Source: Sphingomonas brevis
GTDB taxonomy: Bacteria; Pseudomonadota; Alphaproteobacteria; Sphingomonadales; Sphingomonadaceae
Assembly (NCBI RefSeq): GCF_023516505.1
Contig: NZ_JAMGBB010000001.1
Coordinates: forward strand, 930,001 to 994,000
Length of the DNA stretch: 64,000 bases
Direction: 5' to 3'
Part shown: piece by piece, positions 44,701-52,049 of the stretch
How positions within the stretch are numbered: position 1 is the stretch's first letter
How the letters are laid out: each line of letters starts with the position of its first letter
The notes under the pieces: model-generated
What the model was told of the DNA's origin: nothing
The model's input: the letters and a program-made list of their open reading frames with translations, nothing else
The model's database searches: none
Translations under genes and position numbers: made by a program

Positions 44701-45950
44701 AGCGGCACCCGCATCGGCCAGGGCGACAGCTTGCCACGACCTTCGGCGCGAACGTCGACAAAGCCGGTCCTGTCGAAGGCGACCTGAGGGCTGGTCAGGC
44801 GGTAGGCATAGTCGGCGCTGGCCCTTGGACCGTCGAGCGTCCACACCATCCGCACGTTGCGGCCGGTCATGTTGGGGAACAGCGCCGGCGGGCGCAGCAG
44901 GTCGATGCCGATCGCAACCTCATCGTAGCGGCCTTGGGCGAAGTCCAGCTTGCCGGCGGCTGCCGCCCTCAGAGACGGCGACGTCATGGTCAGCTTGCCG
45001 TCGAGGATCCGCTGCTCGAACGTCGCATCGCCGCTGACCTTCACCACCGGCGCTGTCAGCCGCTGAAGCTTGCCTTTGAGAAATGGCGACAGCGCCAGGT
45101 TGCCGGTCAGGCGGTAACGGCCGCTGTCCACGCCCAATATTAGCTTGGCCGTGTCGCGCCGCTCGACCAGCAAATGTGCCGAGCCTCGCCATTTGGTCCA
45201 GCTGCCGTCGCCAGAAATTGTCAGGTCGATCGGCCGTTTCAACCCGACCAAAGCCGGGATCAGCCCGTCGCCCGGCGCAATTGCACGGACGTCGAGATCG
45301 AACCGATCCCGATCAGGCTCGGCATCGAGCAAAGCGATCAGCTTGTCGCCGTCGAGCATTCCGAGCTTGAGGCCGATCATTGCCCTGCCGGCGCGAATGT
45401 CGGCTTCACCCGACAGGCTTCCGGCCCTGGCTGCACCGCTTACTTCGCGCGCCAGTTCAAGCCGGTCGATCGTGAGACTGCCGATATGGATGTCGAATTT
45501 GGGCAGCAACGGCCCCTTGCGGCCGGTCTTCCGGAGCTTGGGTAAGCGCTGGACACGCACCAGCGGGGATTCCAGACGGTCGATATGCAGGCTGTTGTAC
45601 AGCCAGGCTCCGGGTGCCCAGTCGACCATGATTTCCGGGCTGGTCGCGAACACTCCGTCCGGATCGCTGACGGCGACGCCCTTCAGGCGCGCCACGCCAT
45701 AGATCGATCCCTCGATCCGCGCGACACGGATCCGAAGCCCGGTCGCGGTTTCGACCTGGCCGATCCGATCGACGATGAACCGATGGCCCGGAGCGGTGTC
45801 GAGCAGGATCAACCCCCCGAACGCCAATGCCATCAGAACCAGCAGCAACACCGCCAATTCAATCGCCAGGCGCCGCGCCCAATGGCGGCGAGCGGAAGCA
45901 ACGAAGGGAGCGCCTCCCGCCTCGCCAGGGGTGATCGCGGCCTCGACCAT
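41769..45950 (-). CDS. tamB: Translocation and assembly module inner-membrane component TamB
   Basis: A 1393-residue periplasm-spanning protein of the TamB/AsmA-like bridge family, anchored by one N-terminal helix (LAIELAVLLLVLMALAFGG). The long beta-repetitive body ends in the DUF490 domain: RGDYEFAGRNFRLDRGAIRF, IVGGTGLKPEITFASVP, PQDELLSRLLFGTSI and the C-terminal IGRTSANVRVSKDY. TamB forms a hydrophobic groove that helps outer-membrane protein insertion or phospholipid transfer with TamA. Its ATG overlaps the tamA stop by one base (TGATG). Confidence 0.94.
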   Translation of the reverse strand: MVEAAITPGEAGGAPFVASARRHWARRLAIELAVLLLVLMALAFGGLILLDTAPGHRFIVDRIGQVETATGLRIRVARIEGSIYGVARLKGVAVSDPDGVFATSPEIMVDWAPGAWLYNSLHIDRLESPLVRVQRLPKLRKTGRKGPLLPKFDIHIGSLTIDRLELAREVSGAARAGSLSGEADIRAGRAMIGLKLGMLDGDKLIALLDAEPDRDRFDLDVRAIAPGDGLIPALVGLKRPIDLTISGDGSWTKWRGSAHLLVERRDTAKLILGVDSGRYRLTGNLALSPFLKGKLQRLTAPVVKVSGDATFEQRILDGKLTMTSPSLRAAAAGKLDFAQGRYDEVAIGIDLLRPPALFPNMTGRNVRMVWTLDGPRASADYAYRLTSPQVAFDRTGFVDVRAEGRGKLSPWPMRVPLLLKARAITGVGDIAGGILANLSLQGFLAITPQFARGEKLKLSSAKVNGTLSLLIDLKTGRFDIAISGGMKRYLIPGLGVVDVETQLQVVPGPGGKGSRVLGKAQAWVRRLDNSFFASLTGGLPRLTTDLERGNDGIVHLTNLQLYSPKLRLSGAGIRRKDGTFLIEARGTQAQYGPLRLRLDGRIERPKVELFLERPNDVLGIRDMRLFLDPTVQGFAYRAEGQSRLGPFTSNGDILLPRGEKTTIAIAALNVAGSTATGSLRADPGGFTGQLRLANGPINGTLDFAPVNDDQRIEAHLAANGLNLAGPPALSVRTGRVDGTIILAEEQTTLDGVVTARGLSTSGVSLARVSANAHLVNGTGQVRAAVSGMRGSAFQLVALANVTPDRVSVTGRGELDRKPLTLESPAVLTRVAGGWEVAPTRVRFGGGLGTLSGRTGDQPQFRADIQALPLQLLDVVWPKAELGGIASGRVEYSWAGQPSGSANLRVRGLSRAGLVLTSKPIDVGVNAVLGQGRAALRAVAVSDGKAIGRAQARFAPLGRGPIVAELMNAPMLLQMRYAGPADTLWRLSGVEVFDLSGPIAIGADIGGRLVEPQIRGSLKADGARIESAVTGMVVERVHAQGRFAGPRLVLSGITGSTPGGGTISGSGTVDFSGGKTGLDLKFDAARARLLDRDDLAATVTGPLAIKSGGEGGTISGKLHLDSGRFTLGRASAAASVPQLVVRNVGQDADEVIELRQLQPWKLDVDVAGGELNVRGLGIDSRWTTDLSVKGTVDAPRLTGRADLIRGDYEFAGRNFRLDRGAIRFRGESPPDPFLDIRAAAQIQGLDASILVGGTGLKPEITFASVPQLPQDELLSRLLFGTSITNLSAPEALQLATAVAALRSGSGTLDPINALRRAVGLDRLRILPADVATGQKTAVSAGKYLTRKLFVEVITDGQGYSATRAEYQVTRWLSILSSVSTIGRTSANVRVSKDY

Positions 45951-47974
45951 CAGAATGCCTGACCCAGTCCGACAACGACTGCGATCGAGCCGTCGCCGGA
46001 TTTGCGGTTGAGCGGGGTGCCGACGTCGATGCGGATCGGTCCGAAGCTGGAATAGTAACGGGCGCCTAGCCCGACGCCGATCTGCCAGTCGCCGAACTTG
46101 GGCATTGCGTTGGTCGACAGAGTACCGCCGTCGATAAACGGCACGATTCCGAAATTGCCGCCGAACGCCTTCAATCGAATGCGGGCTTCAAGACTGAACT
46201 CTGCCAGGCTGCGCCCGCCGATGGGATCGCCATCGATATCGCGTGGCCCGAGCCGCTGGTAGCCGTAGCCCCGCACCGAACCCCCGCCGCCCGAATAAAA
46301 TCGCCGCGACGGCGCGATATCGTCCCGGCTCGCGCCGACAATGGTACCGACGCGCACTCGCCCGGCAGCCACGATCCGGCTCGACAGCTTATGATAGGCA
46401 CTGCTGTCTAGCTGAACCCGGGCGTAGGGGAATGTGCCACCCTGAAAGCTGATCTCCGGGCTCAAACGGCCCAGCAGGCGGAATCCCTTGGTCGGATCGA
46501 GCAGGTCGTCGGTGGCGTCATAGCCAAGGCTGCCCGGGATCGCGCCGATGAAGAATGTTCGCCGCCGTGGTTCGCCAGTCGCTTCGATCGTGTCTCGCTC
46601 GTCCGAGGCGACCAGCTCGGCGCCAAGGCTCCAGGTCCACTTCTTCTGCCAGATGAAATTGCTTTGCCGCTCGAACCCGCCTGACAGAGAAAGGGTACGC
46701 GCTTCGAACGCGTCGCGATCGACGTGACTGGCCAGGATCTGGGCATTGAGCACCTGATCGCGCCGCAGCCAATTGCTGCGGCGGACCGAGACCGCTCCCA
46801 ATTGCTCCTGCGTACCCGCAACCCCGCGAACCGTCAGCGCCCCCTCTGGATTGAAGAAATTGCGGTGCTGCCAGCTCGCTTCTCCGCGAAGCCCTTCGCC
46901 CGTGCCATAGCCCGCTTCGCCGGCGATGGTCCGCATCGGTGCCGGGTCAAGCTTGACCGCAAGGTCGATGATTCGGCCATCGTCACGCGGAATCTGCGTG
47001 ACTTCGACCGACGCCACCAGGCCGGTGGCGATCAGGGCCCGCCTCAAGTCGGCGACTTCGTCGGCCTCGAACCGGTCCCCCGGCTTGAACCGTGCAATCT
47101 GCTGAACATGCCGCGGGGAAAAGGGCGGCTGACCGGATACGGTGATGCTGCCGAATTTCGCCACCGGTCCCGGGATTACCGGAAGCACCAATCGTGCGGT
47201 CTGCGCCTCATGGTCGACCATTATGTCTTGCTCGCCAACCTTGGCGGTCGCGAACCCGCGTTCGCCCAGCGCGACCTGAAGCGCGACGCCAGCGGCAATC
47301 ACTTTCTGCGCAACGACCGGATCGCCGGCCTTGACCGCGAAGGCGTCTCTCAATCCCGCCGCCTCGTTCCCTGCCGCCGCCTCGATCCCGGGCAGTTCAA
47401 CGCTCTCGAAGTGATACTGCTGGCCGGCGACGGCTGACAGAATGATGGCCAGTGCGCCATTGGCGGTGTTGATTTGCGGCTCGACCGTCGCGTCATAATA
47501 GCCTTGGCTACGAAGCAGTTCGGCCAGCAGCTCGGCGTCGGCCCTGGCTCGCCGGTCGATCTGCGCTGCGTTGGCCCTGTGCTTGCGATCGGCCTTAAGG
47601 GTCGAGCGTGCGTCGAATCCGGCCCTGATCTCATCCGTCGCTTCAAGCCCCTCGATGCCTTCGATCGACCAGCGATAGTTGCGTGTGGCCGAGGCATCCT
47701 CGACACCTTCGGCCGCCTGCTCGGTCGCTTCCGCCGCGGCCTCGGGCGCGACGCCTTCCACCTCAGGCGGTAAAACCGGGTCGGGTTGATTGAGGTCTGG
47801 CCATTCCACACCCAGGTCGGGCATGGAATCGAGCGGGGCCGAAGGGTCGAGCTCTGCCGGATCGGTGACTGGTGGAGCGGTTTGGGCACAGAGCGGGGCA
47901 GCGCCGAGCGCCAGCCCGGCACAGCCCGCAAGCCAATGGAACCCTGTTCCTAGCCCGGCGCGACGCTCACCCAT
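45950..47974 (-). CDS. tamA: Outer-membrane TamA (BamA/Omp85 family)
   Basis: A 674-residue Omp85-family protein with a signal peptide ending LCAQ, an unusually acidic/proline-rich linker (about residues 30-105, PEAAAEATEQAAEGVEDAS), three POTRA-like domains (about 105-345) and a 16-strand barrel. The barrel has the family RGY motif in GGGGSVRGYGYQRLG and ends RKSGDGSIAVVVGLGQAF with a terminal Phe. Together with tamB it forms the translocation and assembly module. It heads the five-gene minus-strand run to 38482. Confidence 0.93.
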   Translation of the reverse strand: MGERRAGLGTGFHWLAGCAGLALGAAPLCAQTAPPVTDPAELDPSAPLDSMPDLGVEWPDLNQPDPVLPPEVEGVAPEAAAEATEQAAEGVEDASATRNYRWSIEGIEGLEATDEIRAGFDARSTLKADRKHRANAAQIDRRARADAELLAELLRSQGYYDATVEPQINTANGALAIILSAVAGQQYHFESVELPGIEAAAGNEAAGLRDAFAVKAGDPVVAQKVIAAGVALQVALGERGFATAKVGEQDIMVDHEAQTARLVLPVIPGPVAKFGSITVSGQPPFSPRHVQQIARFKPGDRFEADEVADLRRALIATGLVASVEVTQIPRDDGRIIDLAVKLDPAPMRTIAGEAGYGTGEGLRGEASWQHRNFFNPEGALTVRGVAGTQEQLGAVSVRRSNWLRRDQVLNAQILASHVDRDAFEARTLSLSGGFERQSNFIWQKKWTWSLGAELVASDERDTIEATGEPRRRTFFIGAIPGSLGYDATDDLLDPTKGFRLLGRLSPEISFQGGTFPYARVQLDSSAYHKLSSRIVAAGRVRVGTIVGASRDDIAPSRRFYSGGGGSVRGYGYQRLGPRDIDGDPIGGRSLAEFSLEARIRLKAFGGNFGIVPFIDGGTLSTNAMPKFGDWQIGVGLGARYYSSFGPIRIDVGTPLNRKSGDGSIAVVVGLGQAF

Positions 47975-48069
47975 CGAGGATCAGCCTAGCATGGAGGAAG
48001 AACGACGCCACCTCCCGCGCGCACGCGGGCTAGCGCGCCTGTCGCGCGCTCCGGCTTTCTCACTAAAAC

Positions 48070-48279
48070 TTAATGGACGGTGCCGCGAACTTCCTGGTCG
48101 GACAGAGTGACGATCACCCGTTCGATCTGGCGCCAATGGCAGAAGCGGAGGACATTGCCCTGGTCGCGGCTATGCTCGGCCCTCGCCGCTGCTTCAAACC
48201 CGGCATCATCGCCATAGGTTTCCAGCAGAAGCGCGGCATCGGCCAGCGCGGCTCGGCCATGTATGTAGGGCATCTCCAT
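48070..48279 (-). CDS. Small conserved hypothetical protein
   Basis: A 69-residue soluble protein with no recognised domain. MEMPYIHGRAALADAALLLETYG and NVLRFCHWRQIERVIVTL are compact and mostly helical, with one Cys and one His close together in FCHW. It has GGGG before the ATG. It is upstream of tamA on the same strand, with a 95-base gap, so it could be the first gene of that transcript. The function is unknown. Confidence 0.6.
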   Translation of the reverse strand: MEMPYIHGRAALADAALLLETYGDDAGFEAAARAEHSRDQGNVLRFCHWRQIERVIVTLSDQEVRGTVH

Positions 48280-48356
48280 GGCCCCGATTTAGCTCACGCT
48301 ACCTTGCGGTTCGGCGCACAGACAAGGTCAACGAAACGTCAACCATGTTTGCGAGC

Positions 48357-48378
48357 CGTCATGCCGGGGGGCATGACG
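48357..48378. repeat. Short perfect palindrome
   Basis: Nine-base arms CGTCATGCC and GGCATGACG around GGGG, in the gap before the small membrane-protein gene. It resembles the ATCCCGG-type extragenic palindromes in size but differs in sequence. Confidence 0.6.
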
Positions 48379-48428
48379 AGATTGCGAACATCTGGCTTCG
48401 ATTGAGGCAATCTGCCATTCGCTTGGCC

Positions 48429-48599
48429 ATGAACCGTCGCTCGACCGCCGCCGGCGGAATCTTCCTGTTCCTCGGCCTGCTCATCGGCGCCACCTATGGC
48501 ATCAACGCCGGTGAGCCGATGCTGGGAGTGCTGCTTGGGTTCGGCGCCGGGATAATCCTGGCGCTGCTGGTGTGGCTTATCGACCGCCGGCGGAATTGA
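48429..48599 (+). CDS. Small two-helix membrane protein
   Basis: A 56-residue protein from ATG 48429 (MNRRSTAAGGIFLFLG). Two hydrophobic helices separated by a glycine-containing turn (GIFLFLGLLIGATYG, then GVLLGFGAGIILALLVWL) are capped by the basic tail IDRRRN. No family recognised. It is convergent with the S24 regulator gene, nine bases away. Small-protein start and reality are moderately supported by clean hydrophobic periodicity. Confidence 0.6.
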   Translation: MNRRSTAAGGIFLFLGLLIGATYGINAGEPMLGVLLGFGAGIILALLVWLIDRRRN

Positions 48600-48608
48600 T
48601 ATCGAAGG

Positions 48609-49259
48609 TCATGCGACCCTGCGCGCCGCCCAGATTACGCGGCCGATGCAGTCGATCTCATCCAGCCCGCAATCCGGAAGATCGATATAGGCCGGATTAT
48701 CGGACTGGACCGTAAGACGGCGGCCCACAGGGTGGATCGCCAGCCGCTTGACCAGCAGTGCCCCGTCGACGCGCAGCACATAAATACCATCGCGCAGCCG
48801 GTCCGGCCCATCGGCGAGATCGACCAAAATATCGTCGCCATCATTCAGTGTCGGCGCCATTGAATCGCCCTCGATGCGAATCACCGACAGGCTGTCCGCC
48901 AAAGATCGGGTCATCGACTTCAGCCAGCGCGGATCAAAGGCGAAATAGGGCCGCACGCTTTCCTCGCCGGAGAGTGCGCCAGGGCCAGTCGACGTCCTTA
49001 CCGCGGTGCGCGGGACTGGAACGAGCTCGCCAAATTCCGCCGCGGGATCGGCCGAAGGGCCACCCAGCATCGACTCGGGAATCCGGAAATGACGCGCCAG
49101 CATCCTGCGCTCATTTTCTCCGAGCTGCTTCGGAGTGCCCTTGCGCAGATATTGCTGAACATATGCCGCATTGCGCCCGATCATGCGCGACAGCGAGGCG
49201 AAATTATCTCCCCGCTCCGCACAAAGCCGTTCCAGCACCTGCCGAGGGGTAGAGTTCAT
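48609..49259 (-). CDS. XRE/S24-type repressor (LexA/CI-like)
   Basis: A 216-residue protein with an N-terminal HTH (about residues 8-60; FASLSRMIGRNAAYVQQYLRKG) and a C-terminal S24/LexA peptidase fold. The catalytic pair is intact: Ser133 in EGDSMAPTLNDGD and Lys171 in ALLVKRLA. Phage CI-like repressors of this fold cleave themselves on RecA activation, but the linker (about residues 70-105) has no Ala-Gly or Cys-Gly site, so cleavage is doubtful. It diverges from two small genes across a palindromic operator and may control both sides. No phage genes are nearby. Confidence 0.88.
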   Translation of the reverse strand: MNSTPRQVLERLCAERGDNFASLSRMIGRNAAYVQQYLRKGTPKQLGENERRMLARHFRIPESMLGGPSADPAAEFGELVPVPRTAVRTSTGPGALSGEESVRPYFAFDPRWLKSMTRSLADSLSVIRIEGDSMAPTLNDGDDILVDLADGPDRLRDGIYVLRVDGALLVKRLAIHPVGRRLTVQSDNPAYIDLPDCGLDEIDCIGRVIWAARRVA

Positions 49260-49275
49260 GCGGTCAGATTAACCA

Positions 49276-49301
49276 TAGGAAAATTCCTAGACAAGTAGGA
49301 A
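49276..49301. promoter_or_regulatory. Candidate operator of the S24 repressor
   Basis: A perfect palindrome TAGGAA, AA, TTCCTA (49276-49289) is followed by a third TAGGAA half-site at 49296, exactly 20 bases from the first and on the same face of the helix. It lies between weak leftward boxes (TTGTCT complement at 49289-49294, TAATCT complement at 49266-49271), so binding would block the repressor's own promoter. Confidence 0.55.
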
Positions 49302-49355
49302 ACTCATTGGAATTGAAGCAGCCGCCGATTCGCCGAACGTTGGGGACAAACAGCC

Positions 49356-49529
49356 GTGCATTTGCTTCGACACGTGGAGAAATATCTAAAGATCAGCAAC
49401 ACGCCAGCGGCCCGCTTCGGCCGCGAGGCAATGGGCGACCCTCGGTTCGTATTCGATTTGCGCAGGGGGCGAGAGCCGCGGCCGCGAACGGTCGCTCGGA
49501 TCCTTGCCTTCCTGGAGACCGGCCAATGA
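49356..49529 (+). CDS. 57-residue HTH-like protein divergent from the S24 repressor
   Basis: A short reading frame starting at GTG 49356 (GGGGA about nine bases upstream) encodes VHLLRHVEKYLKISN then TPAARFGREAMGDPRFVFDL and RRGREPRPRTVARILAFLE. The spacing T-x-x-x-F-G-R-x-A-x-x-D-P-x-F-x-x-D-L-x-x-G-R resembles a minimal XRE/Cro fold, with the second half as a recognition helix and the G-R-E-P turn. I recall similar tiny proteins from Sphingomonads but cannot name a family. Its TGA overlaps the next ATG as ATGA, which supports it being translated. Confidence 0.62.
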   Translation: MHLLRHVEKYLKISNTPAARFGREAMGDPRFVFDLRRGREPRPRTVARILAFLETGQ

Positions 49530-49858
49530 TGAAACTGGCCCTTTCGCCTGCTGCGGCCGGGCTATTGCGCGCCTTGCTGGCCAAGGCCGGCATCAAGCGA
49601 GATAGGATTTTGCTTACTGAATGCCGGTCCACTGATTGGCATTCCCTAACCTTTATTGGAGAACGGCACGAAATCGAGCTGCGGGTAGCTGGGCCGGACG
49701 CCGACCTAATCTGTGAGCGCTTAACCAGGGGCCTCAATGAAGCGGAGTTCGCCATACCGGGCCAGCTTGTCGCCGACATCGGGCTGGAGCGGCCGCCAAG
49801 GCGGAACAGCGACTCATCCGTCAGCCTCTTCATAGAGGCGCTCACCATTGCCGAGTAG
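49526..49858 (+). CDS. Hypothetical protein coupled to the small HTH gene
   Basis: A 110-residue soluble protein starting ATGATG at 49526, overlapping the previous stop by four bases. No domain recognised. MMKLALSPAAAGLLRALLAK is a basic N-terminal helix, and the middle (RILLTECRSTDWHSLTFIGERHEIELRV) looks like a small beta sheet. The tail contains EFAIPGQLVADIGLE. Its coupling to the HTH protein suggests a shared task. The function is unknown. Confidence 0.65.
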   Translation: MMKLALSPAAAGLLRALLAKAGIKRDRILLTECRSTDWHSLTFIGERHEIELRVAGPDADLICERLTRGLNEAEFAIPGQLVADIGLERPPRRNSDSSVSLFIEALTIAE

Positions 49859-49898
49859 AGGACTGTCCGGGGGGCAATCTGACGAGGCAATCGAATGA

Positions 49899-50369
49899 CT
49901 AGCGCAAATTAGCGCGGATATTGGCGAGCGCGGCATGAAGTGCAGCGCTGGCGTCGACTTGCTGATCGACCGCGGAAAGCTCCGCCCCCGCCGGCCTGCC
50001 CTGTTCGTTCAAATAATCCGAAATTTTGAGCACCAGTTCGCCGGGCGTGGGCTCCGCCCGCGCAAATAATTGCACGACCCGGGAATCTGCGTCCGGCTCG
50101 ATCAGCCGATCTTCAAGCAGCAGCACGTCATCGTCGTCGGAGAACTCAAATTCGACCGCGTCGAATTCTGTTCCGTCCGCGACGGGCGCGACGCCCGCCA
50201 TCCGCATTGCGACGAACCCGGCTGCCAGACCGATCACCCCGCACCCCACTTTGGCCACCAGTGGCAGTCCAGCGAGCGCGGCCGACCAGGCCGCGGCGCA
50301 GGCGAGAATCAACGGTGCGGCCCATTCTGCCACAGCTTCGACAGGATGCGGTTTTCCGGCCCAGGTCAT
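49899..50369 (-). CDS. Hypothetical membrane protein with acidic cytoplasmic tail
   Basis: About 156 residues from ATG 50369 (MTWAGKPHPVEAVAEW); a TTG at 50399 could add ten residues. Two hydrophobic helices (APLILACAAAWSAALAGLPLV and VGCGVIGLAAGFVAMRMAGV) are followed by a soluble region with an acidic run (EFEFSDDDDVLLLEDRLIEPDADSRVVQLF). No family recognised. It is convergent with the 110-residue gene to the left, 40 bases away, and lies 18 bases after the PfpI-like gene on the same strand, so it may be co-transcribed with it. Confidence 0.65.
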   Translation of the reverse strand: MTWAGKPHPVEAVAEWAAPLILACAAAWSAALAGLPLVAKVGCGVIGLAAGFVAMRMAGVAPVADGTEFDAVEFEFSDDDDVLLLEDRLIEPDADSRVVQLFARAEPTPGELVLKISDYLNEQGRPAGAELSAVDQQVDASAALHAALANIRANLR

Positions 50370-50417
50370 TGCACCAACATAGCGCCAATTGATTGCCAAG
50401 CCGTTTAGGCGCTCGGC

Positions 50418-50960
50418 TTAGGCCCTCGCCTCAATCGCCGCGATCAACGCAGCGGTAAAGGCCGGCACATCGTCGGGCTTGCGGCTGGTGATGATATTTC
50501 CGTCTGTCACCGCTTCCTCGTCGACCACCTCGGCCCCGGCGTTCTTGAGATCGGTTCGGATCGACGGCCAGCTGGTCGCCTGCCGACCGCACAGCAGATT
50601 CGCTTCGACCAGCAGCCAGGGCCCGTGGCAGATGGCGGCGACCGGTTTGTCGGTATTGGCGAATTCCCGGATCAGCCCGATCGCATCTTCGTGGGTACGC
50701 AACTGGTCCGGGTTGCTTACGCCACCTGGTAACAGCAGCGCGTCATAGTCCGCGGCAGTCGCGTCCTTGATCAACAGGTCGGGCTTTATCGACTTGCCCG
50801 GCTCGTCATGCACCGTTCCCATAATCTCATCCAGGCTGAGTGAGGCGAGCGTCACCTTGGCGCCCTTGCCGAGCAAAATCTCGCGCGGCCCGAACAGTTC
50901 GCTCTCCTCGAACCGGTTAGTGGCCATGATCAGCACATGGGCTTCGCCGATTGGCGGCAT
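50418..50960 (-). CDS. PfpI/DJ-1 family protein
   Basis: A 180-residue protein of the DJ-1/ThiJ/PfpI superfamily, subtype PfpI (general stress, deglycase-like or protease claims). The nucleophile elbow AAICHGPWLLVEA with Cys and the preceding YDALLLPGGVSNPDQLR are typical. The start is ATG 50960 (MPPIGEAHV): the upstream AAGGAG sits six bases before it, whereas the ATG at 50966 would touch that site. It is divergent from the topoisomerase gene. Confidence 0.88.
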   Translation of the reverse strand: MPPIGEAHVLIMATNRFEESELFGPREILLGKGAKVTLASLSLDEIMGTVHDEPGKSIKPDLLIKDATAADYDALLLPGGVSNPDQLRTHEDAIGLIREFANTDKPVAAICHGPWLLVEANLLCGRQATSWPSIRTDLKNAGAEVVDEEAVTDGNIITSRKPDDVPAFTAALIAAIEARA

Positions 50961-51011
50961 ATTCATCTCCTTGGGCCGGCGAAACGGGAACCGCGACGCC
51001 CTTGCTCCTTT

Positions 51012-52049
51012 ATGGCTCGACCAACGATGGAGGTCGCCAAAAGCATGTTGCGTCATAGCTCCGACAACGAGCCGGGCTACAGCCGTCAACAGAAGGGCCG
51101 ATTCTGGGCCTATTTCGACGAACATGGCAAGCGGATCACCAACCGTGACGAGATCGACCGCCTGAATAAGATCGCTCTGCCGCCGGCCTATACCGACGCC
51201 TGGTATTGCAAGGATGCCAACGGGCACCTGCAGGCCACCGGGCGCGATGCCCGCGGCCGCAAACAATACCGCTATCATCCCGATTATCGGCTCAAGCGCG
51301 ACACGTCGAAATATGAAGGCTGCCTAGAGTTCGGCGCGGCGCTCCCCAAACTTCGAGCCCGGGTCGAGCGCGACCTCGGGAAACGCAAGCTTGAGCGCGA
51401 TACGGTGCTGGCAGCGGTTGTGCGCCTGCTCGACCGGGAGCAAATGCGGGTCGGCAACGAGGAATATGCCCGCGACAACAAGAGCTTCGGCGCGACGACG
51501 CTGCGTACGCGCCACCTGCGCCGCGCCGGTGGCAAGCTGAAGATGCGCTTCACCGGCAAGCACGGCATCATTCACGAAGCCACGATCACCGACCGCAATT
51601 TGAAGCGCGTCGTCAGCAAGTGCCAGGACCTTCCCGGCCAGATGCTGTTCCAATATGTGAACGGCGACGGCGAGCCTCAGCCCGTCACTTCGGCGGACGT
51701 CAATGCCTATATCCGTGAGACGACCGGCGGCGACTTCACCGCCAAGCATTTCCGAACCTGGGGAGCCAGCGTCATCTTCTTCGACCAGCTGCTGCGCAAG
51801 GATGAGGAAAAGCGCCTCAGCCTGAAAACGGCGCTCGAACCGGTTGCCGAAGCTCTCGGCAACACGCCTGCCATCAGCCGCAAGAGCTATGTTCATCCCA
51901 GGCTGATTGATGCTCTCCAGGAAGATCCTCGCGATCCGCTCCACGGCATGACCCGCCCGTCTCCCCGCCGTCGGCTGACCGGCGCGGAGACCGCGTTCCT
52001 GGCCTTCCTCAAGAAGAAGCCGCGCCGGCGAAGGAAGGCAGCGGCTTGA
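51012..52049 (+). CDS. DNA topoisomerase IB (poxvirus type)
   Basis: A 345-residue type IB topoisomerase that relaxes supercoils through a 3'-phosphotyrosyl intermediate. QKGRFWAYFDEHGKRI and IALPPAYTDAWYCKDANGHLQATGRDARGRKQYRYH form the N-terminal domain. The catalytic domain has RVGNEEYARDNKSFGATTLR, LKMRFTGKHG and the active tyrosine in SRKSYVHPRLIDAL. The start is uncertain (51012, 51027 or 51045); none has a perfect site except GGAGG upstream of 51045. Its TGA overlaps the mscS start as TTGA. Confidence 0.91.
   Translation: MARPTMEVAKSMLRHSSDNEPGYSRQQKGRFWAYFDEHGKRITNRDEIDRLNKIALPPAYTDAWYCKDANGHLQATGRDARGRKQYRYHPDYRLKRDTSKYEGCLEFGAALPKLRARVERDLGKRKLERDTVLAAVVRLLDREQMRVGNEEYARDNKSFGATTLRTRHLRRAGGKLKMRFTGKHGIIHEATITDRNLKRVVSKCQDLPGQMLFQYVNGDGEPQPVTSADVNAYIRETTGGDFTAKHFRTWGASVIFFDQLLRKDEEKRLSLKTALEPVAEALGNTPAISRKSYVHPRLIDALQEDPRDPLHGMTRPSPRRRLTGAETAFLAFLKKKPRRRRKAAA

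Noticed and set aside
48609-49858. Prophage or integrated element around the S24 repressor
   Set aside because: No integrase, terminase, capsid, portal or lysis genes on either side; flanking genes are ordinary chromosomal ones.
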